A model generated the notes under the pieces. That model searched no databases. It had not been told where the DNA came from and worked only from the letters and a program-made list of their open reading frames with translations. A stretch of DNA of 64,000 nucleotides, taken from Ailanthus altissimus (lineage: Eukaryota; Streptophyta; Magnoliopsida; Sapindales; Simaroubaceae). Both the position numbers and the translations under genes were made by a program. Location of the stretch: NCBI GenBank assembly GCA_946807835.1, contig OX327683.1, forward strand, positions 37,693,001-37,757,000. The letters run 5' to 3'. Of the stretch, positions 25,401 through 37,900 are shown in pieces. Within the stretch, counting starts at the first letter, position 1. Every line of letters starts with the position of its first letter.

Positions 25401-26930
25401 AATCAAGTCATAAGATGCCTAATTTAATTTGATTTTCGCTCTATTAATAAGAATCCCACCGACCTAGGGACCGTTTATGCAATTATGACCACATTTTTGC
25501 TGCACCCGTCACCGTCACGGCTACATAATCTTGAGAAGCTAGCGTTACTGCAGCTCAAAATTTGCCACCGTCTCGTTGTCGTGCGGCTGGGGCTGCTAAT
25601 TGGTGGCGTTTTCTCAAAGGTGGATGGTGATAATTGGACAAGGTCAGCCCCATTCTACTTGTAATATGAGGACATGGTTACAAGCATTTTCAGCTAGCTC
25701 TCTCCCATCGACGTTTCTTTTGCCTTCTTGCATTTCATTAATGCCATGTCTCAAAACACATTCACTCCATGTCACGAGGAATGATCTAGAAAATGTGTTT
25801 ACCAACTTTCCTGCCCCCGAAGTTAACATTATTCTTCGTAGCTAGAAAATGGAAATTAGATTAGTGTTTATAAATATGAAAGTATTTTAATCAATTTTTC
25901 TCTTAATTTTTTTTATAAGTATCAATATTTTTCTTTTTTTAATTATTTTAATTTTGACTTAAAAATGATTAGTTACTTCTCTAAAAAGAATAATGATATT
26001 TATTTTAAAAAAAATGTAAAAATACCAAACAAATATGTATCGAGAAGCAACTTAGTGGGCAATATCATCATGTGCCACTATATAGTTCATTTATGGTTTT
26101 GGTTTAATTTATTAGATGTTATATGGATTATATTGCATGTACAATTACTCATCATATAGAGAAAGATGTTATTTATTAAGACAATTTTGCATGTGTTTTT
26201 TTGAAATAATTTTAAAGCTGACAATCACAGAAGCTTTCGATCAAATACTCCCCAGGATTTTGAAATCTGATATTGAGTCATGGCGGTCAGATGATCTTTC
26301 CATTTCATGCTCATGCATCATATGATTAAATTTGAACTGTTGGTTTTGATATTGACTTGTTGGGTAAAAATCATTATCCCGAGAGTCGTTACAAAATATT
26401 AAACACCTGGAGTGAGATGATTTGATACGTATGTTGAGCATCCCAAGTCGGTCTTTCAATCCATCGCTGTTTATTTGACATGGAAGATACATCATACACC
26501 TCGCCCATTATCTCAAGAAATTTCAATTTTCTTGATTAATTTCATTTATTGTTCCGGACTCATTTCGTTTTGATGAAACTAAATGTTACCCTTGTTTTTC
26601 TTATTACTTAATAATCAAATTCTCTTATTAATTATGGTATAAATGTCTTAAAACTATTTTACAGAGTACGATTTTGTTGATATCAAGGTTTTAAATATTT
26701 TATTTTATTTAATTATTAAGTTAAACTATCTATTCATTATTGGAGCAAATAGTAACAAATATTTCATTTCAAATAAATTTACATCTTTATCTTTTATCAA
26801 TAAAAAATTTTAATTAAAATTATTTTATAAGTTCATTGAAACGTTCCACTTATTGAGCTTTTTTATTTTTTTTGGTTTTATCACTACTTAATAAAAAAAA
26901 TCTAAAAAGAGTTTTTATAGCAATCGAGCA
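22486..26930. other. Gene-poor spacer
   Basis: No reading frame with recognisable homology is present. A short direct repeat around 'gcgaatac' lies near 22515-22550. 'tatcagagaacc' at about 22820 resembles a decayed tRNA-primed PBS, but no LTR pair could be matched to it. 23090-23700 is less AT-rich and contains G/A-rich and C/T-rich tracts that create long but compositional frames on both strands. 24060-25860 includes mixed-composition sequence that may be regulatory or old repeat. Confidence 0.4.
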
Positions 26931-26933
26931 AGT

Positions 26934-27005
26934 ATGCCACATCGTCTAGTAGTTCAGAACATCTTTCGTTGAAAGAGGCAGTGAGGATTCAACTTCTATT
27001 AATTT
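26934..27005 (+). pseudogene. tRNA-Glu-like remnant (tRNA pseudogene or SINE head)
   Basis: 'atcgtctagtagttcaga' resembles the tRNA-Glu D-arm/A-box, and 'gtgaggattcaacttc' sits at the correct distance for a decayed T-arm/B-box. The acceptor ends do not pair and the B-box consensus is broken, so it is not a working tRNA gene. Confidence 0.4.
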
Positions 27006-27459
27006 TTATCTAATAAATTTATTCGAAATTTGTATATACTCTTTAGATATATAATTAAACATATATATTTATGTATAAATAAAAAATCTCAATTTACTTT
27101 TTTTTAGAACATTATTACAAATTTTTATTTTGTTTTACCTTTTATCATATTGGATTAATCAAATTTTATCATTGCAATAAATTAAAACTTTTGCAGTTTT
27201 CACTTTTGTATTAAGCTTATTAATTTTTATTAATAAATGATTAACTACCAAAAAAAAATTTGTGAACATTTCATAGTTTATTATTTTTTTATTCTTTTGT
27301 GAATAAAAAAATTGAAGAATTAGAGAAAATTGACAACTAGACCCTTATATTTTTAAAAATTTTGTTTACACCCTATCAAGTAACGAAATCTATTTAAATT
27401 AATGATTGAAATGGTAAAAATGAAAAATTACTTCTTTTTGATTGAAAAAATAAAAATTT

Positions 27460-27760
27460 TGGTCAACCCTAATCAACAGCCAGTCAACTCCAGTTAATGT
27501 TGATCAATAGCTAATCAACACTGCTCAACGATCAATTAATATCGATCAATGACTAGTCAACCTCGGTCAATAATCAGTCAATGATTGTCAGTCAACTTCA
27601 ATATGATCAATGACATTTGATAGCTAATCAACTTCAATCAATGATCGCATGTCAACATCGATCAATGACCACCAATCAACAGCAGTTAACGATAGTCAAC
27701 ATAAATTAACTATGATCAATGTTGATCAATGCCAGTCAACAGGTGATCAATGTCCTATTT
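27460..27760. repeat. Degenerate minisatellite rich in GTCAA and GATCAA words
   Basis: Roughly 300 bp is built from variants of 'agtcaac', 'cgatcaatgac' and 'aatcaac' at irregular 15-25-bp spacing. By eye there are nine GTCAA (the W-box core read on the other strand) and eight GATCAA. Surrounding sequence has nothing similar except one unit at about 27860-27885. Confidence 0.75.
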
Positions 27761-27990
27761 CTTGAATAGTTTAGTTAGAGACAATATATTCATAAAATTT
27801 TAATTATATACATAAACAAAACCTTAGAATAGTTTAGTTGGTTAAAATGTCAACATAAGTCAACTGTGATCAATGTCCCATTTCTTGAATAGTTTAGTTA
27901 GGGACATTATATTTATAAAATTTTAATTCTATACATAAACAAAACCTTATAATAGTTTAGTTAGTTAAAATGTTAACTTTTATTAACAAG
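27744..27990. repeat. Tandem duplication, ~124-bp period
   Basis: 'gatcaatgtcc' followed by 'atttcttgaatagtttag' occurs at 27744 and again at 27868, with the downstream 'aaaaccttagaatagttt' block repeated as well. It extends the minisatellite on its right side. Confidence 0.85.
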
Positions 27991-29094
27991 AATAATTGTT
28001 TTAATCCTACTTTAAGCATTTGAATTTAAATTTTTTTTAGTCATAAAGGAACACATAATGGTAATTTCATAAATTTTAATAATTTTTTTTAATTTAATAA
28101 ATTTTATTATTTAACAAGAGTGTAAGCGAAAATTTTAAAATTATAAGGATTTAAAAATTTTTTTTTTCAAACTTTAAAAGTTCCTTTTCTCTAATTCTTT
28201 AATATTATAAATAATATTTAAATAATATACCTAATTTTTTTAGTTAGATTGATTGATTCAATAGTTTTTTTTTTTTTTTTTTGAAAATGACGAGGAAGTT
28301 GAGGTTGATTGATTCCATAGTTATTTTTTCTAAACGAGGAAAAAGCAGTAATACATTGGTTTTACGTGCTAGTAAACATATCATAGGTTTCAAGGAGAAT
28401 AAAGGAGGTTAAAAGTTTAATCTTTATGTTTTTGTTGAATTACCGTCTATACCCATCGTCGCCTCTCCCTTATTCCCTGCACACGCGTCGCCCTCACATC
28501 TCTTCCCTCTCCACTTCTCTCATTTTTCAAAATCATGTTTCCCCTACCCTTCATACCCATAACTGTTGACACACCACAGTTATCCTTCGCATCTCTTTAT
28601 TTTTCTTTCGATCTTAAGGATTTAAGATGGAATAAGACTAAGTATAGGTTTAGAAGGAATGTAAGATCCGAGTCTAAAAAGTTTTATTTTGAGACTTTTA
28701 TGTACTTTTTGTTCAAAATTGATTGATGAGGGTAGTTAATTGATTCAATGTAAAAAAAAAAAATTTGAGTAAATGATAGATAACAAATAAGAAGAGTGAA
28801 GAAGATAGAGGATAGAAGATAAAAGAAAAAGAAAGAAGAAATGGTGATTGGATAATGATGCATCTTTTAAGATAGTTATAATTTTTTTCATAATTGTCTT
28901 AATATATAACAAATATTTAAAATGATTTTTTTCCTATAGATAAGGTATAATTTTTCGTTTTATATTTATCTCAATATATATTATAAATATTTAAAATAAA
29001 AAAGAGAAATAATTATAATTACTTCTTATAATATATTGCTGGTTGGTCAAGAAGTTTTCTGAATGATTTTAAAATGGCATAATCATCTCATCAG
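27991..29094. other. AT-rich spacer, no gene
   Basis: Nothing codes here with recognisable similarity. A C/T-rich stretch at 28440-28620 opens a 63-codon frame that I judge compositional. Confidence 0.5.
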
Positions 29095-29660
29095 TAGTTT
29101 GTTTCTCGGCGTCAGGTTTGCTGGCAACCTCCGGCTTTGGAGGCTATTAAAATCAACTGTGATGCTGTCCTAAATCTGTTCCAAAATCGAACGGGTCTTA
29201 TGATATGTAATTTTTAATCATAATTGAGAAGTTTTTCTTACTGGTTCAGAGAAAGTTGAGTGTCTTTATCCAGTTCCCATCGTAGGAGCTTTAACATTCT
29301 TAAAAGGGATTTCAGCAGCTCAACTTTTGGACTTCTCGGACGTCGAAGTTGAATTGGATGTTGCAATTGTTATCAATAAATTTTTTGCTAGATTATAATT
29401 ACCATCTAAGCCTGGCTTGGTTATCAAATATATTCTTTAATGTCTAGGGTTCTTTTGTACTTATAAAGTCCTCTTTCTTTACCGGAACGCCAATAAGGTT
29501 GCGCATGGATTAGGATTAGCCAAAATGGGATTGAGCTCTGACTTCAAAGTCATTTAGAGGAATGACATTCCAAGAACTCTAATTTTTGTTGTAAAGGAGG
29601 ATTTACTCTCCCCAGTTTAGTTGTCTCAATGTAAAATTATTTTTTTATAAAAAAAAAAAA
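29095..29660 (+). pseudogene. LINE 3' remnant: RNase H-like domain
   Basis: The plus-strand translation starts with WQPPALEAIKINCDAVLN at 29122, the hallmark start of the RNase H-like region of plant LINE-type reverse transcriptases. After several stops and shifts it ends with YRNANKVAHGLGLA and a SSDFKVI block, then an A-rich tail at about 29640-29665. The element is 5' truncated and dead. A host-copied retro-fragment of the same domain family is the alternative. Confidence 0.75.
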
Positions 29661-32600
29661 TTAAAGACTTAATGAATAATTCAATAAAAATATAAGGATT
29701 AAAATATCAATCTCAACAATCTCCTTCTAATGCATGGCATGATTCATGCATTTTTCTATACTTGATTTATTTAAATTGGTGTTTACGTGTTAATTCAATA
29801 TTATATAAATATAAATTATTTAATATATATACAATAAATATTTTGAATAAAATCTTTAATATTAAAACACATATGGTACATTACTTGTAACGTTACAGGC
29901 ATTATATGATCTGAAGAATTTTAAATTTGATCTAAAAGAGTTTAGACTAAAGTTGAGAGTCAGTGATATATAAGAAGTTAGAACCTTGTCTGTAACAAAA
30001 CAAAGACCTGAGGGTATACTAGTAATGGCATAATTGTAAAGATTTGTAATAAATGCTAAAAAAAGTCATTATACAAGTATATTCTCAAACACTATATTCC
30101 TAATCTATTTTCATCGATATAGGTCTGTCAGTGAATCATTTTTATATAGATCAGTGTATATCTATATCTGCATGGTACAGATGATTGTTCTTAACTGACC
30201 ATGAGCTTAGAGTTCGTATAGGCATGCTGGTATTCAGTTAGGACTGGATATTGAATAGACTTACGAGGACCTCTAATACACATCTCATAAAATCCGTCAA
30301 TTAAGGGTTTTCTCGAGTTGAGTAGTATTTGTGGTCCTTTGACCTGGGCGTCATGATGGGCTTGTGAGTGATGCATTATACTTTAGTTTCACGTATGTTA
30401 GAGACCTTTCATGGTCTGAACGTTGGGTATGGTTCAATGCTCATAGAATCCAGTGTGCATAGATATAGGATCCGTCAGCTCATATAGGTGACTCGTATAT
30501 CCTGATGCTCTAAGAATTGTATTTCATAAAGTCTTTTAGCCAAAAATATAAACTCTGAAAAAGAGTTTTCTGTAGGGTTAAACAATATCGCAAAGGAGTT
30601 TGCGAATATTATTTTATAGAAATACAAATCTGGAGATAAGTTCATTAATGTGCTTATTGAGATTTGACGGTGTTAATCTATTTTTTCGCATATTTAGGAT
30701 ATAATTGATGAAATGATTATACGTATGCGCTATTACCTCAACTTATATGGTCTAATGCGCTAATTTGTAATATCTGTGACATGTACATCGAGCATCGATT
30801 ATGGACTCATGGAATAATTTTATTTGACGAATCAGACATGAACTTAGGGAGTCCTATAATATGAAGTGCACTTGTTGTACACTGAGGCAGTGTGCATGAT
30901 TGAATTGTTCAATTCAATAAATTTCAGCATAACTGAATATTTGTTTCATGAACTCACGGGATACGCGCATGTTAATACTTAAGTATTAAGTACATTAATT
31001 AGTTAACAAATATTGTTGACCAATCAAATAATGACATGTGCATAGTGAGCATTTGGTTAAATTTATTCAAGTGTGTGGTTAAGTGGGGTCTACTTTGGGT
31101 TAACTTGATAACCAAAGTTTAAGGGTAATTTTACATATTTAATTATTAAATATTCAAGATATTTATTTATTTAATAATTAAATAATATTTAACTTAATTT
31201 AGGTTAATTGTTAACTAAAGTTAGGTTAATTGATTATTTAATTATTTGATTGTTGAAAATTTCTTGCAACTTCGATTACTTTTTAGCCTAAAGCCTACCT
31301 AATAGGCGATTCGGTTCAACATAACGAAACGATATGATTTTTCAAGCTAGGATGTGTTCCTCTAAGCTCCTTCCTAATGAACTGAATAAGCTATGCGGGA
31401 GCACTTTCATCACTAAACAACTTATTAGAACCGAAAAACCTCCAGCTGTGAAGCAACATCTCCTTAGACTAACCCCCTCAACTATCTGAGTGGGTTTGTT
31501 AAGTCGTGTTCTCTGCTTAAAGATTAGGGTTTTTGCAATATTTTAGAAAGTCTCCAATTTCTGATTTTATTTATTAAAGTCAATAAGTAAAGGACGAGGA
31601 AAAGATGAAAGTATACTTTGAAGCAAACGTCAAAACGTAGGCTCCTGGGTTGGCTTAGTATCTATCGGAGTAACATTTATGTAGAAGCTATGAAAAAAAA
31701 TCATTTGATTTAAGTTGATAGAGCACTCAAAATTATTGGAATAAAATTGTCTCAATAATTAAAAATATCAATTGTATTAAAAAAAAAAAAAAGAAGAAGA
31801 AGAAAATAGTCGGTAAGATGGATCTAACAAGTCACTACATTAAAAAAAAGAGACAAAGAGTGCATGTGAGGAAAAAAATTGTCTAAAAAAGTGGTAGATG
31901 GATTTATCATGAAAATCCCTAAGTTGGTACGATACATAGTTTCTACCATAAAAGAAACTAGAATTTGGCTTAAGAAAGACCATAAAGAAATTAAGCCAAA
32001 CATAATCTATTGAAGAATTATGAAATTTTGATTCAAGAGAAATGATGTTGGATTAAACTAAACATATTTAAGAAAGACTTAAATTTCTTTATTTAAGTTG
32101 GTTTATGAAAATTTAAAATTAATAGTTTCATTGTATAATTTACTTTATTAAAGATAGAGTCTAAATTGTATAAAAAATAATAATACAAATTTAACAAAAA
32201 AAATGATATATCACTCATTATATAAAGAGATTAGAGGATCAATGAAAAAATTATAAGATAAAAACTATATGAAAAATTATGTAGAAAATATTTAAGGTAT
32301 TTTTGTATTTTATATTATAAGATTATAGTAAATTATTTTTTTGTTTGTGAATGGAGTTTAAATTAGAGTGAACGATGTTAATTTTTTCATGCGTTATTTG
32401 TATAAATTATTAATTTTGATATTTAATAAATATTTATTATATATTTTAAATAAATAATAAAAATTAAAATGTTAACCTATGAGTTGTAAAGATACGAGCG
32501 TATCCCTCTTAATCTGTGTGATACAATCATTTGGGAAAGCAATAGCGTTAAGGATTGTGTTGGTTCTTGGAGTTGCGTTGTGTTGTTACTGGTGTAAGCT

Positions 32601-33359
32601 TATAAGTCAAAAAACTACTAAGATTTTTTTTTTTTGGTAAATTTTTCCACCCTTCATTTTTGGTCAAGCAACTCGAGGATTCCACTACCCGACAAGGGAT
32701 TTCGCTATCATTCCGTATAATTCAATATTCAAACACCACTAATATATACTATGTATGGGCTAGGCCCCCTACCTATTGCTAATGTGCCTTGATTGCACCA
32801 AAAATCAAAGAATTTGCATTTTCGCTACAATTAATAAATAAAAGACTGTGTTTGGTATGGACGGCGCTTGATTGGTTAGGTCAAATAAGAGAAATATGAT
32901 AATTAGGAGAATTTAAAAAAAAAAACATAGCCGCATGACGTACACACAGTCCTTCCACGAGGTCGGTGTGCGCGCGAGTGGAAATGGCAGGACGCGTAAA
33001 TATGATCGGCACCAGGGGCACTTCTATAATTTTAAGTCCACCAGACGTGCGACCTTCGCTCCTGGATAAAACAACATTGGCCTTTTCAAAAGAAAATATT
33101 AATTTATATGTATATATATACACACACATATATGCCGACGATACGTGTACAGTTAACGATCAATAAGTAACACCAAAATGGCACAGGCAACCGGCTTGGT
33201 ATCGTTGAAGGCGCATGCTATTATCTAGTAGTAAAGAAGGCAATGTGCATTTCCAGTTAAGTTCTGTTACAAAGAATGAAAATATAAATGTACGGCACTG
33301 TATTTCTGGTTCCTATGTATAAATTGCAATGGCTTATCCTATATATATTAGAATATCTT
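29661..33359. other. Spacer upstream in map order of the lipase gene; no gene recognised
   Basis: 29880-31540 has more balanced composition ('ggtcctttgacctgggcg', 'ccttaacg'-type words, 'gtgtgcatag') and may be an old non-coding retroelement, but no LTR pair, PBS or coding motif could be fixed. 31550-32880 is AT-rich. 32880-33170 carries GC-richer sequence with ACGT cores and CA/TA repeats next to the 3' end of the lipase gene. Confidence 0.4.
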
Positions 33360-34727
33360 TTATCTTAACTTTTGTGTGGAATGATTATTAAGGACCCTTG
33401 TTGCAGTAGCTTTGAACGGGCACGTGGAGCTCACAAACCCTTCTACCAAGTGGAGGTAGGTCTTCAAATCGTGACACGTGGCGACATTGATACTGTTGAG
33501 GTTGGGGGAGTTCTTGGAGCTGAGTCTGAGCTCTCTCCCCACCTCGGCATAAGACCATAATTCCGTATCTTGTACGCGTTTTAGGATCCAGCTAGGCAAT
33601 CCTGCCAAGTGGACATCCTTATTGTTTGACACGTCCTTGTTGTCGTGATCGATTACAAAACCAGGTACTTTCGTTATTAGATCGTCTGAGTTCACAATAC
33701 GTAAGACTTTTGTTCCTTGTTTTTCTAGGCGTTGACGGAAGCTCTTGTTGCCTACGCGTGGACCGCCAAAGGAGATGACAGTCACCATTGGCGCGCAGTT
33801 GAAGTGGGTTTTGATATCGTAAGCTGTGAGCGTTGCGAGAGCAGCGCCAAGGCTATGGCCTGTAATGGTTAAACTGAGAGGCTCGTCGCCATAAATTTGG
33901 AGTATCCGTTTTATCTCTTCTCGAACCCTTTCTTGTAAGCTTGGGCACATGGCAGTTTTAGAAGTGTACAAGCTCAAGAACCCACTTTCCACCATGGGTC
34001 TGGACCCGTCTGGACCTGGCTCGGAGTCGGAGTCTGAGCCATCACCGTGAAGGTGTGTGAGTGTGGCACGGAGATTCTCAAGCCATTCGAGACAAGTGGC
34101 GGTGCCCCTGAAAGAAATAACGATGTCTCGTCTTCCTAGTCGTGAAATCATGTCTTGGTCTTGACAGACTGCCACGTAACCAATCCAGCTGGACTGAGTT
34201 GCCACCCAACCTGGTGCCTTTTCAATCCAACGTGGCATCTTTATGCCTGAGGTCGCACGTAAATTCTTGGTTAGGCGATACCCGGTCCGGGGAAGACCCG
34301 ACCGATCAAGCAATGTGTTTTTCGAGAAGCGGCATGTTGCATATGTAGGAGATGAGGGGTCAAAATCGAATGACTTATAAGCAGCTTCTACGAAATTGCC
34401 GTATCGAAGAATCTCACTTCGCAAATTGTCGTCTAATGGATCAAGAAGGCCTTCCCAATTCCGAATGCCCTGATACTCCATCCACCGGTCGCCGAGTTTA
34501 ACCGGCGGTGTAGTGGTGAACCGGAAGATGTCGGGATTGTGGTCAACTGGGTCAAGCAAGCGTTCCCAGTTTTTAACACTTTGGTTCTCAACCGATTTCT
34601 TGGTTAGTGTGAAGGGCTGAGTAATGGTGCAACAACGTAATGTTGTGTGCTTTGAAGTTGTAGGTGCAGGGGAGAGAGTGAATGGCCGCACAGGTTTCAC
34701 AGAGAGCCTCATCATTTTGTCCAGCAC
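33360..34727 (-). CDS. Class-I phospholipase A1 (PLA1-Igamma/DAD1-like), probably chloroplastic
   Basis: This is a single-exon frame of 455 codons, close to the 450-530 residues usual for plant class-I PLA1. Such enzymes remove the sn-1 acyl chain of phospho- or galactolipids in plastids and can feed jasmonate synthesis. The Lipase_3 alpha/beta-hydrolase fold is visible: WIGYVAVC (181-188), DIVISFRGT (201-209), the nucleophile elbow GHSLG (290-294, Ser292), SFGGPRVGN (319-327), the acid in NSDDLITKVPG (probably Asp349) and the base in HDLKTYLHLVEG (probably His419), so the triad is complete. Residues 1-45 are rich in Ser, Thr and basic residues with few acids, like a transit peptide. ATGs at codons 1, 5 and 6 are close together; the first is used here. 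Oddities are a repeated NWERLLDP/NWEGLLDP block (residues 53-60 and 90-97) and an acidic DSDSEPGPDG insert (231-240). The exact isoform (Igamma1, Igamma2 or Igamma3) is not decided. Confidence 0.95.
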   Translation of the reverse strand: MLDKMMRLSVKPVRPFTLSPAPTTSKHTTLRCCTITQPFTLTKKSVENQSVKNWERLLDPVDHNPDIFRFTTTPPVKLGDRWMEYQGIRNWEGLLDPLDDNLRSEILRYGNFVEAAYKSFDFDPSSPTYATCRFSKNTLLDRSGLPRTGYRLTKNLRATSGIKMPRWIEKAPGWVATQSSWIGYVAVCQDQDMISRLGRRDIVISFRGTATCLEWLENLRATLTHLHGDGSDSDSEPGPDGSRPMVESGFLSLYTSKTAMCPSLQERVREEIKRILQIYGDEPLSLTITGHSLGAALATLTAYDIKTHFNCAPMVTVISFGGPRVGNKSFRQRLEKQGTKVLRIVNSDDLITKVPGFVIDHDNKDVSNNKDVHLAGLPSWILKRVQDTELWSYAEVGRELRLSSKNSPNLNSINVATCHDLKTYLHLVEGFVSSTCPFKATATRVLNNHSTQKLR

Positions 34728-34920
34728 AGTAATGGGAACCCGGTGGTGAAGAGGCCTACAGATTAATTGCAGGATTACTGAAGAAAAGAGAAAATGGTTT
34801 ATCAGAATAGTGTCTGTGAGAGGGAGAGTGAGTGAGCAGTGGTGGGATATGAAAGTGAAAAAGAACTCAAGAAGGTTCTTGATGCATGGAATTGTATGCT
34901 TAAGTGGGATTAGTGGGAGC

Positions 34921-34931
34921 CTATTTATAAC
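34921..34931 (-). promoter_or_regulatory. Candidate TATA box of the phospholipase gene
   Basis: The minus strand reads gttataaatag about 195 bp upstream of the ATG. The stretch between it and the ATG is AG-rich on the plus strand, so C/T-rich on the sense strand, as common in plant 5' leaders. Confidence 0.6.
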
Positions 34932-34939
34932 TACAAAAA

Positions 34940-37900
34940 GTGGAATGAGAATTTAATGAAGAGAAAAGGAAAGATAGAGAAGAGAAACATAGTGTATGAA
35001 AGGAGAAAAAAGAAAATTATTATAATTTTTTTTTATAAAGCCAAAATAAATTTGATATAATTTTTTAATTTTTTGGGGAAATGGTATACGGAAAAACAGA
35101 TTCTGTACAGAGTGTAGAGATAGACAGTGAGATTGGGGGAGAGAAATGTTGGGTACATACGGTTGGTGGGAAGAAGAGCAATAACTGGAAAAACCGCACG
35201 CTGGGCCCCCACAAAATTACTGATGTACGGTGGGTGATGAAAGAGAAGATGTGAAACTTGTAGGGCCATTTGTCACGTCCAAATCCAATGGTCCAATTTC
35301 AATCAAGCTGGATATTTTAACTCTGCCGAAATTTTCTGAAAGAACATTTCACAAATGTCGCTTCCGGAAAATTGTCATATTGTGGCTAACTTAGGACTTG
35401 CAAGAATTTCCAGTATTTTAGTTTAGTTTCTGTCTGTTTTGAGGATGTGTGGGTGCGGTTCGTTTTAGTTGGATTTTAATTAGAACTGAACTGAATTATA
35501 AATAATTAATTTTTTAAAAAAAATGTCGAAATAAAAAGGACAGAATTGAATCAGTTTTTTTATTTATTCTGGTCCAATTCAATTTTTTTCAGTTATGAGT
35601 TCAATTGGTTCTGTTTAAAATTTGATTTTTTTTTTGTTTTTTTTTTCAATTGTGAGTTATTTTAATTTATTTGTTACAAATATATATTAAGTTATTTTTA
35701 ATTTAATTTTTGAGCCTATTTCATATTAATTTATTTGTTCAAAAAATATATTAAGCCTAATTTTTTTTAATTTATATATTAATAATTTGATGCGGTCGAA
35801 TTTATCATAAGATTATTTTCATCAAATGATATGTTATCACGTGACATAATTTTAATTTTTTTATTTAACTAATTAATTTTTTCAGTTTAATTCAATTTTT
35901 AATAAAATCAAATCGAAACCGACTAATTTTTTATTTATTTTTCAATTCATTAAAATCGATAAATTTTTTTCTTAATCAAAATCAAATCGGTTAATTCAAT
36001 TTTATTCAAATTAATTTTTTTAATTTCCAATATTTTATTGTCCACCCTTAATTTTGAGTTTGATGGGAATTTATAACTTGTAAAACTTAAAAGCAGTAAG
36101 AATAGAGAGTTCAGTGTAGATTTTGTCCGCGGTTTTGCTTCTCAAGTCTCATTATATCCACGTCTTGTTGGGACAAACCAAGTAGCAGCAGTAATACATG
36201 TTCTCTTTCCTCAGCTCCTTCGTTGGTTTACGTGATGAAAATCCAATGTAGTAAATGAATTAAAGTTTTTGCATGTGACTTGATTAATTTTTTTTCAGAG
36301 AATTTGCCAATAAGCTTCCCGGGTGAATGTATTTTCATGCCTTTCTTTGGTCAAATCTTGATTCCATTTTTTTTTTTTCCATTCTCGTATTCCGTAGGTA
36401 GTTTGATATGTGAATATTTTGACATTTGGTCAATTCAACAAGTGAAAAAAAAAAATCCACTCAACTTATAACCACTATTCTTAAGAACAATTTCAGAGAG
36501 AAGTGAAGTTTCCTTTTAAGGGACTTATCACTTGCTTGCCAAGAACATGAGTCATAAGTTTGTATAACAGATTTTAGAATATAATTTAAACTCAAATGCG
36601 TTAAGACCAAACATTTTGGAGATTGCTTGGCCTAGAACTTGACACGACCATTTTCAAGTTTCTTATAATCATCAAACTCCGGATATGGAAGGAATAAAAT
36701 GAAACTCTAACTTGTTCGAAATAATCTCTGTTTGTTTAGTTTAAAATCATTATACCCTCTTTTTAACTTGTCTTGCTCTCTTGTTCAGCCTCTTTACAGC
36801 CAGATAGGAAAAGCAGATAACATGGTTACAGATTCTATAAGATTGATCTGTCGTGCATATAAAATATCTTAAGGAAGTACTTTGATATTTGAATGAATGA
36901 TCTATCTCAACTTGAATTGAAATAATTGTAATTTTAATGAAAATGACACAGTTCTCTTGTTTCTTTTCAACTTTTAGAATTGATTATTGCTTGTAAGAAT
37001 CGGGAAGCTTTTTCCGTAGTTAGATGGTACAAAATATTTCTTCCGTAAATATAATTAATGTTTCCTTCGAAAGGAAAAAAAAAATTGAAGATATTTCGTA
37101 AAGGAATGAATGTGAATTGAAGAACTAATATGATTTTTTTATATGAGACTGAAAGGTTTGAACTCAAAACTTTTATTAGAATAAAAATATATGTATTATC
37201 AATTTTTTTATCGCTGAGCTATTAACACAAGTACTAAAAAACATACATGATACACATATATATAATTAAAAATCTCTCATTTTATTCGTCATCAATTGTG
37301 AACATATATTAATTTGACCCAATAGAAGTTCATATAAGAAAAGAATCCAAATCGTTACTAATAGCTAATAGTTTAATTACTAAAAGCAAATTGCTTCCAT
37401 ACAATGTGTAAGAAGATGACATATTTATTACTAGCATTATAAATTATGTGATGAGATATCATATAAAATATAGAGTGTTCCTACACTTTTTGAAGTGGTA
37501 TTTTGATACATTTTATTTTATTGTAACAGATGAGTTAAATAATTATTGCATTGTAAAATAGTATAATGAATATTTTTGAATTGTAAAATAGTATAATAAA
37601 TAATTTCAAAAAATTGCAAACATATTTTAAGTATTTAATTTTATTTTGTCCTTTAAATTCTTACTCCAATTACTTAGTTGATATTGTGCGGTATGGCCGA
37701 GATTTTATGGTTTTTTCCTTCCTTTTCAGTATTTTTCTCATTTTCCTTTTCTTTTTTTTGGTTGCGTGTGGTTTAATTAATTTGAGGTGGGTCACGGCTT
37801 TTTAAGGCAAGTTCCACTTATATATTTTGTGATTTCCTATTAAATAGCTGCGATAAAATTCAAAAGCAACCACAAGTTTTTTTTTATAAAAAATAATATT

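Noticed and set aside
26934..27005. Functional tRNA-Glu gene
   Set aside because: The B-box is degenerate and the acceptor stem does not pair. Kept only as a tRNA-like remnant.
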